From: Bacteroidota bacterium
GTDB lineage: Bacteria > Bacteroidota > Bacteroidia > Chitinophagales > Chitinophagaceae
NCBI GenBank assembly: GCA_018267915.1
Contig: JAFDXN010000023.1
Location: 1-53,706 of the forward strand
Length of the DNA stretch: 53,706 nucleotides
Direction: 5' to 3'
Part shown: piece by piece, positions 26,245-35,184 of the stretch
Numbering within the stretch: position 1 is the stretch's first letter
Layout of the letters: each line of letters starts with the position of its first letter
Made by a program: the position numbers and the translations under genes
The notes under the pieces: model-generated
Told to the model about the DNA's origin: nothing
What the model saw: the letters and a program-made list of their open reading frames with translations, nothing else
The model's database searches: none

Positions 26245-26736
26245 ATGCCATCATTTGATATAGTAAGCAAAGTTGATCCGCAGACTTTGGATAACGCTGT
26301 GAACGTAGCGAAGAAGGAAATCGAAAACCGCTATGATTTTAAGGGCACGCATGTGTCGATAGAGCTGGACAAGAAGGAAATGCAGATAAAAGTAGAGGTG
26401 GAAAGCGATATGAAGCTGAAGCAGCTTGAGGACGTGATACTGACCAAATCCATGCGGCAGGGCCTGGAAGCGAACACCTTTGATATGAGCAAGGAGGCAA
26501 CCCCTTCAGGCAAATACATACGCAAGACGATACCGGTGAAAAGCGGTATAGATAAAGAAAACGCTAAAAAGATCGTGAAGATGATCAAGGACAGCGGATC
26601 GAAGGTGCAGGCTGCCATCATGGATGATATCATCAGGGTGACAGGTAAGAAGATAGACGACCTGCAAGAGGTTATACAACTGTGCAGGTCATCGGGCCTC
26701 GACCTGCCGCTGCAGTATGTGAATATGAAATCTTAA
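26245..26736 (+). CDS. yajQ: YajQ family nucleotide-binding protein
   Basis: The protein is 163 aa, full length for the family, with MPSFDIVSKVDPQTLDNAVN and the C-terminal DDLQEVIQLCRSSGLDLPLQ. YajQ has two alpha/beta domains and binds nucleotides; Xanthomonas and Pseudomonas relatives bind cyclic di-GMP, which is not shown for Bacteroidota. It stands alone, with AT-rich upstream DNA and no SD site. Confidence 0.93.
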   Translation: MPSFDIVSKVDPQTLDNAVNVAKKEIENRYDFKGTHVSIELDKKEMQIKVEVESDMKLKQLEDVILTKSMRQGLEANTFDMSKEATPSGKYIRKTIPVKSGIDKENAKKIVKMIKDSGSKVQAAIMDDIIRVTGKKIDDLQEVIQLCRSSGLDLPLQYVNMKS

Positions 26737-26761
26737 TTCAAAGGACAAAAAATCAAAACGT

Positions 26762-27316
26762 TTAGTTGAAGCTGATCACAGCTTCCTTAAGCGTGGGATT
26801 CACTTTGTCCTTATCAGAAACTATAGCCTCATTCATATTTATCTTCCAGTCGATGTTCAATGCGGGATCGGCATAATAGATGCCGCCCTCTGAAGCTTTG
26901 CTGTAAAAGTTATCGCATTTGTAGAATACCTCGGCTGTATCTGTAAGAACTGAATAGCCATGTGCAAAGCCCCGGGGTATCAGTAATTGTCTTTTGTTCT
27001 CAGCCGAGAGCTCCACACCATACCAGCGACCGTATGTACTGCTGCCGGGACGAAGATCAACCACAACATCCCATATAGCGCCTTCAAGTGCTCTCACCAG
27101 TTTAGTTTGCGCATGGGGGTTGTTCTGATAGTGTAAGCCACGCAGCACATTTTTAGATGAACGAGCCTGGTTGTCTTGCACGAACGTATTTGAAAAGCCG
27201 GCCTTCTCCTCCAGTGTGCGAACGTTGAAAGCTTCGAAAAAATAACCCCTGTCGTCTTTCAATAGGTTGGGTTCCAGTACCAGTAAACCGTCAATGGGAG
27301 TAGTAATAATATTCAT
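26762..27316 (-). CDS. rfbC: dTDP-4-dehydrorhamnose 3,5-epimerase-like protein
   Basis: The protein is 184 aa, a cupin epimerase of the RmlC type: DDRGYFFEAF, active-site His in VLRGLHYQ (about residue 62), PRGFAHGY and the Tyr region VFYKCDNFYSKASEGG. It epimerises C3 and C5 of dTDP-4-keto-6-deoxyglucose in rhamnose synthesis, or a related sugar. It lies 10 bases after the WbpE-like aminotransferase gene, so both may feed a surface-polysaccharide amino or deoxy sugar. RmlA, B and D are not in the window. Confidence 0.9.
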   Translation of the reverse strand: MNIITTPIDGLLVLEPNLLKDDRGYFFEAFNVRTLEEKAGFSNTFVQDNQARSSKNVLRGLHYQNNPHAQTKLVRALEGAIWDVVVDLRPGSSTYGRWYGVELSAENKRQLLIPRGFAHGYSVLTDTAEVFYKCDNFYSKASEGGIYYADPALNIDWKINMNEAIVSDKDKVNPTLKEAVISFN

Positions 27317-27326
27317 AAAGCCGGGG

Positions 27327-28457
27327 CTATCGATTAGTAAGTGCGATCAAATTGTCGCAAATATAGGCAAGTTCTTCATTGCTCAGTTCTGTGTGCATGG
27401 GTAGCGAAAGCATACAGTCTTGCAACATGTCGGTGACTGGTAGTTTGTATTCCGGCAAGCCAAGGCTTGCAATGACGGGTTGCCTGTGGCAGGGCAGGGG
27501 ATAGTGCAGTTGCGTGGGGATACCTTTTGCTGATAGTTCTTTGCGCAGTTCATCGCGGTTCACATTCCTGAGTAGTATCGTATACGCGTAAAACACATGA
27601 TCGCTGTAGGATGCACGACGTGGTGTAACGATATGCTCGTATTCGCTAAAGGCTGCATCGTAAAAATCGGCGGCCGTGCGGCGTGCCAGGCAGTAGTCGT
27701 CGAGGTATCGGAGCTTCACCCTGAGCACAGCAGCCTGTATGCTATCGAGGCGGCTGTTGCAGCCCACCAGTTCGTGTACATAGCGTGTGCGCTGGCCATG
27801 GTTGGCGATCATTTGCAGCTTTTCGGCAAGCGCGTCATCGTTAGTGAACATAGCACCACCATCGCCATAGCAACCCAGTGTTTTAGACGGAAAAAAAGAT
27901 GTGCTCGAGGCAATTCCCATTGTACCCGTCTTCACTGTTCTGCCGTCGGAAAAAGTATAGTTGCTGCCGATGGCCTGTGCATTGTCTTCGATCACATGAA
28001 TATCATGCGCGGCTGCAAACTCCAGCAAGGGTTCCATATCGGCACTCTGTCCGTAGAGGTGCACCGGAATAATGGCTTTTGTTTTCGGTGTAATAGCCGG
28101 CTTAAGGCTATCTATGTCCATCGTGAAGGTCTCCGCATTTACGTCGACAAACACAGGTGTAAGGCGCAGCAATGTAAGCACCTCCACTGTTGCCATGTAG
28201 GTAAATGACGGCGTTATGACCTCATCACCCGGCTGCAGTCCCAGCGCCATGAGTATGATCTGCAATGCGTCCGTGCCATTGCCGCAAGGAATGGCATGCT
28301 TTACGCCCAGGTAGGCCGCCAGCTCGTTGCCAAAAGCGCCAACATCCTCGCCCTTTATAAAAGCTGTGCTATCGATCACTTTTTGAATAGCAGCGTCAAT
28401 TTCAGGCTTTATCTTCTGGTACTGACCCTTGAGGTCGACCATTTGCAGGTTGTGCAT
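27327..28457 (-). CDS. DegT/DnrJ/EryC1 sugar aminotransferase, WbpE-like
   Basis: The protein is 376 aa, a PLP aminotransferase. PLP residues include CGNGTDALQ (phosphate), VIEDNAQAIG (Asp under the ring) and FFPSKTLGCYGDGGA (Schiff-base Lys). The segments NHGQRTRYVHELVGCNSRLD and IPTQLHYPLPCHRQP resemble WbpE/WlbC, which makes UDP-2,3-diamino glucuronic acid derivatives. The exact keto-sugar is not certain. A textbook promoter lies just upstream (28472-28502), and rfbC follows in the same transcript. Confidence 0.88.
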   Translation of the reverse strand: MHNLQMVDLKGQYQKIKPEIDAAIQKVIDSTAFIKGEDVGAFGNELAAYLGVKHAIPCGNGTDALQIILMALGLQPGDEVITPSFTYMATVEVLTLLRLTPVFVDVNAETFTMDIDSLKPAITPKTKAIIPVHLYGQSADMEPLLEFAAAHDIHVIEDNAQAIGSNYTFSDGRTVKTGTMGIASSTSFFPSKTLGCYGDGGAMFTNDDALAEKLQMIANHGQRTRYVHELVGCNSRLDSIQAAVLRVKLRYLDDYCLARRTAADFYDAAFSEYEHIVTPRRASYSDHVFYAYTILLRNVNRDELRKELSAKGIPTQLHYPLPCHRQPVIASLGLPEYKLPVTDMLQDCMLSLPMHTELSNEELAYICDNLIALTNR

Positions 28458-28471
28458 AGCGGAAAATTAAG

Positions 28472-28502
28472 CAAACCTACATTTTAGGCTGCGTTAGTCA
28501 AA
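28472..28502 (-). promoter_or_regulatory. Promoter TTTG-N19-TAGGTTTG of the wbpE-like/rfbC operon
   Basis: On the minus strand TTTG (28502-28499), 19 bases and TAGGTTTG (28479-28472) match the Bacteroidota -33/-7 consensus at the right spacing. The -7 box is 14 bases from ATG 28457, giving a leader of about 7-10 bases. Confidence 0.75.
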
Positions 28503-28542
28503 ACGCGGGTGGCTTGTAAAAATTGCGTCATATTAGTCGAGT

Positions 28543-28568
28543 AACGCGTCGGAGATGTCCGGCGCGTT
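28543..28568. other. Strong perfect hairpin in the divergent gap
   Basis: AACGCGTCGGA (28543-28553) pairs with TCCGGCGCGTT (28558-28568), ten Watson-Crick pairs and one G-T pair, around a GATG loop. No T-tract follows on the plus strand and none precedes it on the other side, so it is not a simple terminator. It lies about 50 bases upstream of the barrel-protein start. A weak AGTATT/AATACT stem (28580-28596) lies between. Confidence 0.65.
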
Positions 28569-28617
28569 GAAGTGACTGGAGTATTTTTTCAATACTTTTA
28601 CGCCAGAACGGATATAC

Positions 28618-29388
28618 ATGCAGCGTGTTATTATTTCATTTGTATTGATGCTGGCACTGGCTCATAGGGCGCAGGCGCAGGATGACCTGTTTGGTACTAC
28701 AACAAAGACAGATGCAAAGAAAGGCTTTGTAATAGGCGTGAACGGCGACTGGGACCTGCCCGGCGCTGATATGGCCAGGCGTTTCGGGATGAGTTTCAGA
28801 CTGGGTGGATCTATCCTTTATAAAACTAAAAAGAACTGGCTGTTCGGTGCCAAGGGCGATTTTATACTCGGCAACAAGATGCGCGAGGATTCGCTAATGA
28901 TCAACCTGAAAGACAGTGAAGGGTATATGCTGAACCAGGATGGCAAAAGCGAAGCACCGCTTACCTATGAAAGGGGCTACATGATAGGACTGGAAGCGGG
29001 CAGGATATTTAACATCGATAAGAAGAACCCTGACAACGGAATATTGGTGATGGCCGGTGCGGGCTTTATGCAATACAAGATCAACATCTTCACCAAGGAC
29101 AATAATATTTCGCAGATAAGAGGCGACTACAAAAAGGGTTATGATCGCCTTACCAACGGTATATTCCTAGAACAGTTCGTGGGTTATAATTACTTCGGTA
29201 ACGACGGGCTGATCAACTTCCACATCGGCCTGGACATAGCCGAAGGTTTTACCGGTGGTCGCCGCGATTACCTGCTGGACGTTGCGCGTCCTGACAATAA
29301 GCACCGGCTGGATATACTGTTTGGCATTCGTGGTGGCTGGTACATCCCGATCTTCAAACGCAAATCGGACGACATCTATTTCCAGTAA
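28618..29388 (+). CDS. Outer-membrane beta-barrel protein, unknown
   Basis: The protein is 256 aa with a signal peptide cut after AQA (about residue 20) and alternating amphipathic strands (GMSFRLGGSILY, WLFGAKGDFILG, MIGLEAGRIFNI, GILVMAGAGFMQYKINIF, FLEQFVGYNYFG, LDILFGIRGGWYIP). This is typical of an 8-10-strand OMP_b-brl-type barrel. Conserved Bacteroidota proteins of this kind have no defined role. Its stop is one base from the stop of the convergent gene at 29390. Confidence 0.7.
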   Translation: MQRVIISFVLMLALAHRAQAQDDLFGTTTKTDAKKGFVIGVNGDWDLPGADMARRFGMSFRLGGSILYKTKKNWLFGAKGDFILGNKMREDSLMINLKDSEGYMLNQDGKSEAPLTYERGYMIGLEAGRIFNIDKKNPDNGILVMAGAGFMQYKINIFTKDNNISQIRGDYKKGYDRLTNGIFLEQFVGYNYFGNDGLINFHIGLDIAEGFTGGRRDYLLDVARPDNKHRLDILFGIRGGWYIPIFKRKSDDIYFQ

Positions 29389-29389
29389 A

Positions 29390-29998
29390 TTATTTGGTGT
29401 TAAAGAACACATGCAGCACCCCGCGGAATAGCTCAAGGGTGCCATTGTCGTCGTCATCGCCGTTTATGAGGCTGATGTTGTTGTAAAACCATGTCTCGGC
29501 ATCGCGGTAATTTTCAAAAGCATTGATCGTGTCCATAGCCTTCTCGTACTCATCGCGGTTATTGCCGAAGAGTTCGCTCATGAACAGGTACTTATCATTG
29601 ATACCGATTGACTGGCGGATATCATGAACGGGCGTTGCAGGCTTTGCAGTCGCTTCAATTTTAGCTGGCTCAGGAGTCGGGGTTGCGTTCGGAGCTATGG
29701 GCGGTTCAGGTGTGCTGATGACTTGCGGTTCTTCCACGGGTACGGCTACCTCGACCTTCTTTTCCGGTACGGGCGTTTGCGGTAGAGGGGTAGTTGTTGG
29801 GGCCGCTTCACGTTTTGCCTCAACCCCCTCATGCACCGGCAAAGTGGATACAAATGCCTTGCGGCTGCGCCACTCCAGCAGGTCGGCATAGACCACACGG
29901 GTATAGTCGAGCATCAGGTCGATATCGATCACCGTATTCTTATCGCCCTTCTCTGCCAGTTCCATCACTTTCTTCAATATTGTGGGTATCCTTTGCAT
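29390..29998 (-). CDS. Hypothetical protein with Pro-rich linker
   Basis: The protein is 202 aa. A helical N-terminal part (about 1-55; DIDLMLDYTRVVYADLLEWR), a long Pro/Thr/Glu/Ala linker (about 60-135) and a helical C-terminal part (about 140-202; DKYLFMSELFGNNRDEYEKAM, then YRDAETWFYNNISLIN). No signal peptide, so it is probably cytoplasmic. The linker suggests two separate binding modules. I recognise it only as a Bacteroidota-type conserved hypothetical. A -7 box (30016-30023) lies upstream. Confidence 0.75.
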   Translation of the reverse strand: MQRIPTILKKVMELAEKGDKNTVIDIDLMLDYTRVVYADLLEWRSRKAFVSTLPVHEGVEAKREAAPTTTPLPQTPVPEKKVEVAVPVEEPQVISTPEPPIAPNATPTPEPAKIEATAKPATPVHDIRQSIGINDKYLFMSELFGNNRDEYEKAMDTINAFENYRDAETWFYNNISLINGDDDDNGTLELFRGVLHVFFNTK

Positions 29999-30015
29999 GC
30001 CACTATCGTTTAAAA

Positions 30016-30023
30016 CAAAAATA
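30016..30023 (-). promoter_or_regulatory. -7 box TATTTTTG upstream of the 29998 start
   Basis: The minus strand reads TATTTTTG 17 bases before ATG 29998. The predicted leader is about 10 bases. No clear -33 element. Confidence 0.45.
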
Positions 30024-30094
30024 AGGGATGTATGGTATAGGTTTTCGTTAATTCGACAAATCTGCTACATTGCGCCTCAAATTACCTTTACGAT

Positions 30095-30661
30095 ATGTTC
30101 ATAGAACCACCACGGGGACAGGGAAGGAAGGGCTGGATAGAAGTGATATGCGGATCGATGTTCAGCGGTAAGACGGAAGAGCTGATCCGCAGGCTGAAGC
30201 GTGCACAGATTGCTAACCAGAGCGTAGAGATCTTTAAACCGGCCATTGACGTGCGCTACGATGAGTTCGATATCGTATCACATGATGATAAACGTATACG
30301 GTCCACTCCCGTGCAAAATTCGCATAATATATTGCTCCTTAGTTCTGATGTAGATGTGGTGGGTGTGGACGAGGCACAGTTTTTTGATAATGATCTATCG
30401 GAAGTAGTGGAACAATTGGCGGCAAGAGGTTGCAGGGTAATAGTAGCGGGATTGGATATGGACTACCAGGGAAAACCTTTCGGACCCATACCCGCCCTGC
30501 TCGCAAGAGCCGACTACATAACCAAGCTGCACGCCATCTGCATGAAATGCGGCGATATTGCCACCTACTCGTACCGTAAAGCCAAGATAGACGACAAGAT
30601 ACTGCTTGGTGAAAAGGATGTATACGAGCCACGTTGCAGAAGCTGCTATTATAAAGAGTGA
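30095..30661 (+). CDS. tdk: Thymidine kinase (type II)
   Basis: The protein is 188 aa, the usual length. It has the P-loop [11 protein letters not shown] (about residues 21-31), Walker B-like [11 protein letters not shown] with the catalytic Glu, and four zinc Cys in CMKCG and CRSCYYKE. It phosphorylates thymidine in the salvage pathway. The following small gene starts 15 bases later on the same strand. Confidence 0.95.
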   Translation: MFIEPPRGQGRKGWIEVICGSMFSGKTEELIRRLKRAQIANQSVEIFKPAIDVRYDEFDIVSHDDKRIRSTPVQNSHNILLLSSDVDVVGVDEAQFFDNDLSEVVEQLAARGCRVIVAGLDMDYQGKPFGPIPALLARADYITKLHAICMKCGDIATYSYRKAKIDDKILLGEKDVYEPRCRSCYYKE

Positions 30662-30676
30662 TCAAAACAAGACACC

Positions 30677-31135
30677 ATGAAAGAGCAAAAAGGACGCAGG
30701 GCGATGAAAAGGATGAAGGTAAGACCCATACCCGAGATAGACCGCAACGAAATGGACAGGAACATATTTGATGTAGTGCTCAAATACCTCTATATAAATG
30801 CCGACAAGAACGTGTTGGACCTGGATAACGACGTTCTGTCGCACATGACCATAAAACTGCCTGTGCGGGAAAAGGAACGTGTGTGGGATGTGCTTACAAG
30901 CTCGGGCTGGGTGAGCCCTAAGATCGGTTTTGGCAATGCCGGGAAAATAACGCTTACAAAAGCCGGTTTTCAGTTGATGTCGCAGTTTGGCAGTTACACG
31001 GACTACCTTGCCGCCGTGCACGACAAACCCGTGCAACAAGCTTCCACAAACACCTCGCTTGTCTCAGGTGAAAGCAACCAGGCGGCACTGCCACCACAAC
31101 AATCCGGCACTGCCGCTATTGGCCCGGTGGCATAG
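30677..31135 (+). CDS. Hypothetical winged-helix-like protein
   Basis: The protein is 152 aa. After a basic N-terminus (KGRRAMKRMKVRP), residues about 28-110 have a helix-helix-helix-wing pattern (DVVLKYLYINADKNVLDLDN, ERVWDVLTSSGWVS, KITLTKAGFQLMSQFGSY). The tail is Ser/Gln/Pro-rich and low complexity. DNA binding is possible but not shown. It follows tdk closely and may share its transcript. Confidence 0.68.
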   Translation: MKEQKGRRAMKRMKVRPIPEIDRNEMDRNIFDVVLKYLYINADKNVLDLDNDVLSHMTIKLPVREKERVWDVLTSSGWVSPKIGFGNAGKITLTKAGFQLMSQFGSYTDYLAAVHDKPVQQASTNTSLVSGESNQAALPPQQSGTAAIGPVA

Positions 31136-31200
31136 AAATAGGCGAATTTTTCGCATGCGTGTAACCGGCTAATATTCTTCGGTCGTTCTCATATTTCAGC

Positions 31201-31208
31201 TATTTTTG
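31201..31208 (+). promoter_or_regulatory. -7 box TATTTTTG, 4 bases before the tolC-like start
   Basis: It matches TAnnTTTG and ends four bases before ATG 31213, which predicts transcription from the start codon itself. The -33 element is weak. Confidence 0.4.
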
Positions 31209-31212
31209 TGTC

Positions 31213-32646
31213 ATGCAGCGGCTACAAAGGGTATTTCTCCTTAGCGTATTCATATTTGTATCGGCTTTTTCTAATGCACAAGATAACAGCGATGTATGGA
31301 CCCTACAGCGATGTGTGCAATATGCGCAAGACCACAATTTAAGTATACAGCAAAACGTGCTGAACGAGAGGCTGGCGAAACTGACCTTGCAGCAGAGTCA
31401 ACTGGCACAATTGCCGAGTGCTAATGTGAATGGTAGCTATGGACGCAGCAATGGCCGGTCGATAGATCCTACAAGTAACTCATTTGTTGATGCCAGTTAT
31501 AATTTCGTGAGTCTTAGCGGCTCAGCCAACGTGCTTTTGTTTGGCTGGTTTCAGCAGCGTAATAGTATTAGCAGAAATAAATATAGTCTTGAGGCTGCGA
31601 AAGCCGACCTGGACCAAATGAAGGACGACATATCGCTCAACGTGGCTACAGGCTTCCTGAGAGCGCTACTTGCGAGAGAACAAATATCGGTGAGTGAAAA
31701 GCAGGTGGAGCTTTCGAAAGCGCAGCTTGCGCAAACACAGAAATTCGCGGACGTAGGTCGTGTGCCTGAGCTGAATGTGGCACAACTGGAATCGCAGGTA
31801 GCCACTGACAGTGCAAACCTGATCGCAGCGATATCGAGCTACAACTCTTCTGTTCTCGACTTGAGAGCGCTCCTTAACCTGGACTTCTCAACTCCCTTCG
31901 AATTATTGGCACCTGATGTAAAAGTGTCGGACCAGGTGAAGGTCTCTGCAATGGTGCCCGAGGAAATATATGCTGAGGCGCAGAAACATTTCGGCAGCGT
32001 GCGCGGGGCAGAATTCAGGTTGTCGGCGGCTCGCAGAAACTGGTGGGCTGCCAGAGGGGCGCTATTGCCTCAACTTAGCGTTGGAGCACAGATGGGTACC
32101 AATTGGGCAAGCACATACAAACAAGTGTCGTATCAAACAACAACTGCCTTCGACACAATTGGGTTGACTACGACAGGTGATTTTGTGCTCCGGCCGGCCG
32201 TGAACCAGGTATATTCGGACGTATTATTTGGAAAGCAGTTGAACAATAACTTCAGGCAAACGCTATCGCTCAACCTGAACGTGCCGCTTTTTAATGGTTG
32301 GCAAGCCCAATACAATACCAGGCAGGCGAAGATCAACATCGCCACGCAGGAGCTGAATGTGAGACAAGCAGAGCTGAACCTGAAGACAAACGTGTATAAG
32401 GCCTATAATGATGCCGTCAACTCGATACAGAAGTATTATGCTGCCTTGCATGCTGCGGAGGCAGCAGAACGCGCACAGGACTTTGCCAAAAAACGCTATG
32501 ACCTGGGCCTTACCAGCGCGGTGGACTACCTGATAACACAGAACACACAATACTCGGCTGAAGCCAATCTTGTAAGTGCCAAGTACGATCTAATCTTCAA
32601 GCTGAAGGTGATCGATTATTACCTGGGCAAAGAACTAAAATTATAA
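31213..32646 (+). CDS. TolC-family outer-membrane efflux protein
   Basis: The protein is 477 aa with a signal peptide ending SAFSNA (about residue 22) and two outer-membrane-efflux (OEP) repeats of coiled helices (WTLQRCVQYAQDHNLSIQQN at the start; YNTRQAKINIATQELNVRQ and KKRYDLGLTSAVDYLITQNT in the second half). It should form the trimeric outer duct of an RND or ABC exporter or a type I secretion system. Its inner-membrane partners are not in this window, so it is an orphan. The suhB-like gene begins two bases after its stop. Confidence 0.92.
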   Translation: MQRLQRVFLLSVFIFVSAFSNAQDNSDVWTLQRCVQYAQDHNLSIQQNVLNERLAKLTLQQSQLAQLPSANVNGSYGRSNGRSIDPTSNSFVDASYNFVSLSGSANVLLFGWFQQRNSISRNKYSLEAAKADLDQMKDDISLNVATGFLRALLAREQISVSEKQVELSKAQLAQTQKFADVGRVPELNVAQLESQVATDSANLIAAISSYNSSVLDLRALLNLDFSTPFELLAPDVKVSDQVKVSAMVPEEIYAEAQKHFGSVRGAEFRLSAARRNWWAARGALLPQLSVGAQMGTNWASTYKQVSYQTTTAFDTIGLTTTGDFVLRPAVNQVYSDVLFGKQLNNNFRQTLSLNLNVPLFNGWQAQYNTRQAKINIATQELNVRQAELNLKTNVYKAYNDAVNSIQKYYAALHAAEAAERAQDFAKKRYDLGLTSAVDYLITQNTQYSAEANLVSAKYDLIFKLKVIDYYLGKELKL

Positions 32647-32648
32647 GC

Positions 32649-33431
32649 ATGGCTACACTGAAAGAGGTATTACTGGAGGCTACGAGGGAGGCAGGCAAGA
32701 TCATACAACATTATTTCCAGGGCAGCTTCAAGGTAGAGAACAAGGATACGGTGAACAACCTGGTGACGGAAGTGGATAAGCACGCCGAAACCAGGATCAT
32801 CGAGGTTATAAAACAGTATTTCCCGGAGCATGCTATTATGAGCGAGGAGATAGGTGAGTTGAAAAAGGACTCGCCTTACCAGTGGATCATAGACCCGATA
32901 GATGGCACGGTTAACTTTGCGCATGGCATACCTATATGCTGTGTTAGCATAGGGCTGAAGCACGAGGACAGTATGCTGCTGGGTGCTGTATATAACCCGA
33001 TGATGAATGAGCTCTTCTTTGCAGAGAAGGGTAAGGGCGCTTTCCTGAACGATGAGCCGATAAGCGTATCGAAGAAGTCGGATTTCCGCAAGGCTTGCCT
33101 GGTGACGGGGTTTCCTTATAACTGGCCGCAAACCTCAGAGCACCCGATAAGGGTTTTTGAGCGTTTTATACTGGAGGGTTTGCCTGTGCGCAGGCTGGGC
33201 TCCGCTGCAATAGACCTTTGCTGGGTGGCATGTGGACGATTTGATGGCTTCTGGGAATATAACCTGAATCCATGGGACATAGCCGCAGGCTACCTGATCG
33301 TGGAGGAAGCCGGGGGCAAGATCACCAACTTTGCAGGGGCGCCCTATACCGTGTTCGACAAGGAAACTTTGGCGACGAACGGCCTGATACATGAAGCAAT
33401 GCAAAGCATCATTCACAACAAGAAAAAATAG
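32649..33431 (+). CDS. suhB: Inositol monophosphatase family protein (SuhB-like)
   Basis: The protein is 260 aa with all the metal-site motifs: EE after AIMSEEIGE, WIIDPIDGTVNFAHG (DPIDGT, Asp cluster) and NPWDIAAGYLIVEEAGG. It removes phosphate from inositol phosphates or related sugar phosphates; SuhB members also bind transcription factors in Escherichia coli. It starts two bases after the TolC gene and is nine bases before thiL, so the three are probably one operon. Confidence 0.92.
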   Translation: MATLKEVLLEATREAGKIIQHYFQGSFKVENKDTVNNLVTEVDKHAETRIIEVIKQYFPEHAIMSEEIGELKKDSPYQWIIDPIDGTVNFAHGIPICCVSIGLKHEDSMLLGAVYNPMMNELFFAEKGKGAFLNDEPISVSKKSDFRKACLVTGFPYNWPQTSEHPIRVFERFILEGLPVRRLGSAAIDLCWVACGRFDGFWEYNLNPWDIAAGYLIVEEAGGKITNFAGAPYTVFDKETLATNGLIHEAMQSIIHNKKK

Positions 33432-33440
33432 CGATTAAAT

Positions 33441-34475
33441 ATGGATGAACAGCGGACGGAGATAGCGTCGTTGGGAGAGTTTGGCTTAATAGACCACCTG
33501 ACCAAAAACAATGAAACCATGCAGGCCGGCACGCTGCTGAGCGTGGGCGATGATGCGGCTGTGATAGACCAATTCGGCAAGCAATGTGTAGTCAGTACCG
33601 ATATGTTAATAGAGGGTATTCACTTCGACCTAATGTACACGCCCTTGAAACACCTGGGTTATAAGGCAGTAGCTGTGAATCTGTCGGATATATGTGCCAT
33701 GAACGCGACACCTACACAGATATTAATGAGCATCGGTATCTCCAACCGGTTTTCGCTGGAGGCTATAGATGAATTTTACGAAGGGGTATATGCCGCCTGC
33801 CGGAGGTACAACGTCGACCTTGTGGGCGGCGATACAAGCAGTTCGCAGAAGGGCTTTATCGTGAGTATAACCGCGATAGGAGAAGTGAGCCCAAACGAGT
33901 ATGTGACACGTAGCGGAGCGAAGAAAAATGACCTCATCTGCGTGAGTGGCGACCTGGGCGGAGCGTATGTCGGTTTGCAACTGCTGGAGCGGGAGAAGCG
34001 CATCTTTCTTGAGAACCCCGGTGTGCAACCTGAGCTGAATGACAAGGCCTATATCGTGGGCCGCATATTGAAGCCGGAGCCAAGGGCCGACATAGTGAAC
34101 TGGCTGCAGGAGAAGGGTATCAAACCTACATCAATGATAGATATAAGCGATGGGCTAAGCTCGGAATTGCTGCATATATGTAAGCAAAGCGGCGTCGGCT
34201 GTGTGCTATATGAAGATAAAATACCTATGCATACCGAAACCAGGGAAATGGCCTTCGAATTCCAGATCGATCCGACACTTTGTGCATTGAGCGGAGGGGA
34301 AGACTATGAACTGCTCTTTACTATACCCCAGGAGGAATATGAGAAAATAGTCTTGAACGAGCAGGTGAGCGTGATCGGGTATATAACAGACGCATCGGAA
34401 GGGAGTCATTTATTGACGCGGCAGGGCAATAAGCACCCCCTTAAAGCCCAGGGATGGAACGCCTTCGAGGGCTAA
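33441..34475 (+). CDS. thiL: Thiamine-monophosphate kinase
   Basis: The protein is 344 aa with the ThiL/PurM fold. SVGDDAAVI, VVSTDMLIEGIHFD and GDTSSS form the metal and ATP sites. MIDISDGLSSELLHICKQSG and LSGGEDYELLFTIP are further hallmarks. It makes thiamine diphosphate from the monophosphate. The rest of thiamine synthesis is not in this window. It is the last gene of the tolC-suhB-thiL run. Confidence 0.94.
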   Translation: MDEQRTEIASLGEFGLIDHLTKNNETMQAGTLLSVGDDAAVIDQFGKQCVVSTDMLIEGIHFDLMYTPLKHLGYKAVAVNLSDICAMNATPTQILMSIGISNRFSLEAIDEFYEGVYAACRRYNVDLVGGDTSSSQKGFIVSITAIGEVSPNEYVTRSGAKKNDLICVSGDLGGAYVGLQLLEREKRIFLENPGVQPELNDKAYIVGRILKPEPRADIVNWLQEKGIKPTSMIDISDGLSSELLHICKQSGVGCVLYEDKIPMHTETREMAFEFQIDPTLCALSGGEDYELLFTIPQEEYEKIVLNEQVSVIGYITDASEGSHLLTRQGNKHPLKAQGWNAFEG

Positions 34476-34539
34476 AAAAACGGCCATAAATTATATAAGC
34501 TCAAAAAAAATCGTATTTTAGAGCGTAAATACCACATAC

Positions 34540-35091
34540 ATGAAGTTTTGGAAAAATACCCTTCTCACGGCATTTGCTTTCATAGGCATATCCAGCACAG
34601 TGCTGTATACCGCCTGCGTTAAGGATGCGTGCGCCGACCTTAACTGCCAAAACAATGGTACCTGTACCGACGGTTTTTGCCATTGCCCTACAGGCTATGA
34701 GGGTACCGAGTGCGAGCTGCTTGCTGCCGATCGCTTCCAGGGACTTTATTATGGTACCAGTGTTATCAGCACTTATCCAACTGATGTAATACCTACGCTT
34801 TACGATACTGTCGCAATCTTTATGACGCCCGAGCCTAACAGGGTAGGCGTGGTAAGGCAGAACGACAGGCAGGGATCTAACCCCAGGGATACTGTTTATG
34901 GCTTCATCAATGGCCGTTATATCGATATTGACTCCGTGGTAAAAGGTAAGGACAGGAGGTATTATACTGTGGAGCTCAAGGCAAACGGCCTTACCTACAA
35001 GAGTGAAGAGCTGCTGGACGTAGACACCACTATCCAAAAGACGGAGATCACCTTCATGGGTACCCGCGCTTACAAATTCCAGACTCAATAG
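34540..35091 (+). CDS. EGF-like domain lipoprotein
   Basis: The protein is 183 aa. A signal peptide ends near TACVKDAC (possible lipidated Cys at about 26). An EGF-like module follows: CADLNCQNNGTCTDGFCHC, then GYEGTEC, six Cys in the right spacing. The remaining part (about 65-183) is beta-rich with no motif I know. EGF modules occur in Bacteroidota surface lipoproteins. It is ended by the strong terminator at 35110. Confidence 0.8.
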   Translation: MKFWKNTLLTAFAFIGISSTVLYTACVKDACADLNCQNNGTCTDGFCHCPTGYEGTECELLAADRFQGLYYGTSVISTYPTDVIPTLYDTVAIFMTPEPNRVGVVRQNDRQGSNPRDTVYGFINGRYIDIDSVVKGKDRRYYTVELKANGLTYKSEELLDVDTTIQKTEITFMGTRAYKFQTQ

Positions 35092-35109
35092 CAATATTCA
35101 CATAATTGT

Positions 35110-35138
35110 AAAAGCCCCGCCACCGGCGGGGCTTTTTT
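35110..35138 (+). terminator. Rho-independent terminator
   Basis: AAAGCCCCGCC (35111-35121) pairs with GGCGGGGCTTT (35125-35135) around ACC, then a T-run. It separates the EGF lipoprotein from gldA. The reverse strand also has an A-flanked stem, so it may work in both directions. Confidence 0.93.
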
Positions 35139-35171
35139 GTTGCCTTTAACAGCATGGCAGCCGAAAATGAG

Positions 35172-35179
35172 TATTTTTG
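35172..35179 (+). promoter_or_regulatory. -7 box TATTTTTG, 5 bases before ATG 35185
   Basis: It lies five bases before the gldA-like start, 34 bases after the terminator. The position supports ATG 35185 over the upstream in-frame start at 35137. A clear -33 element is missing. Confidence 0.45.
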
Positions 35180-35184
35180 CCGGC

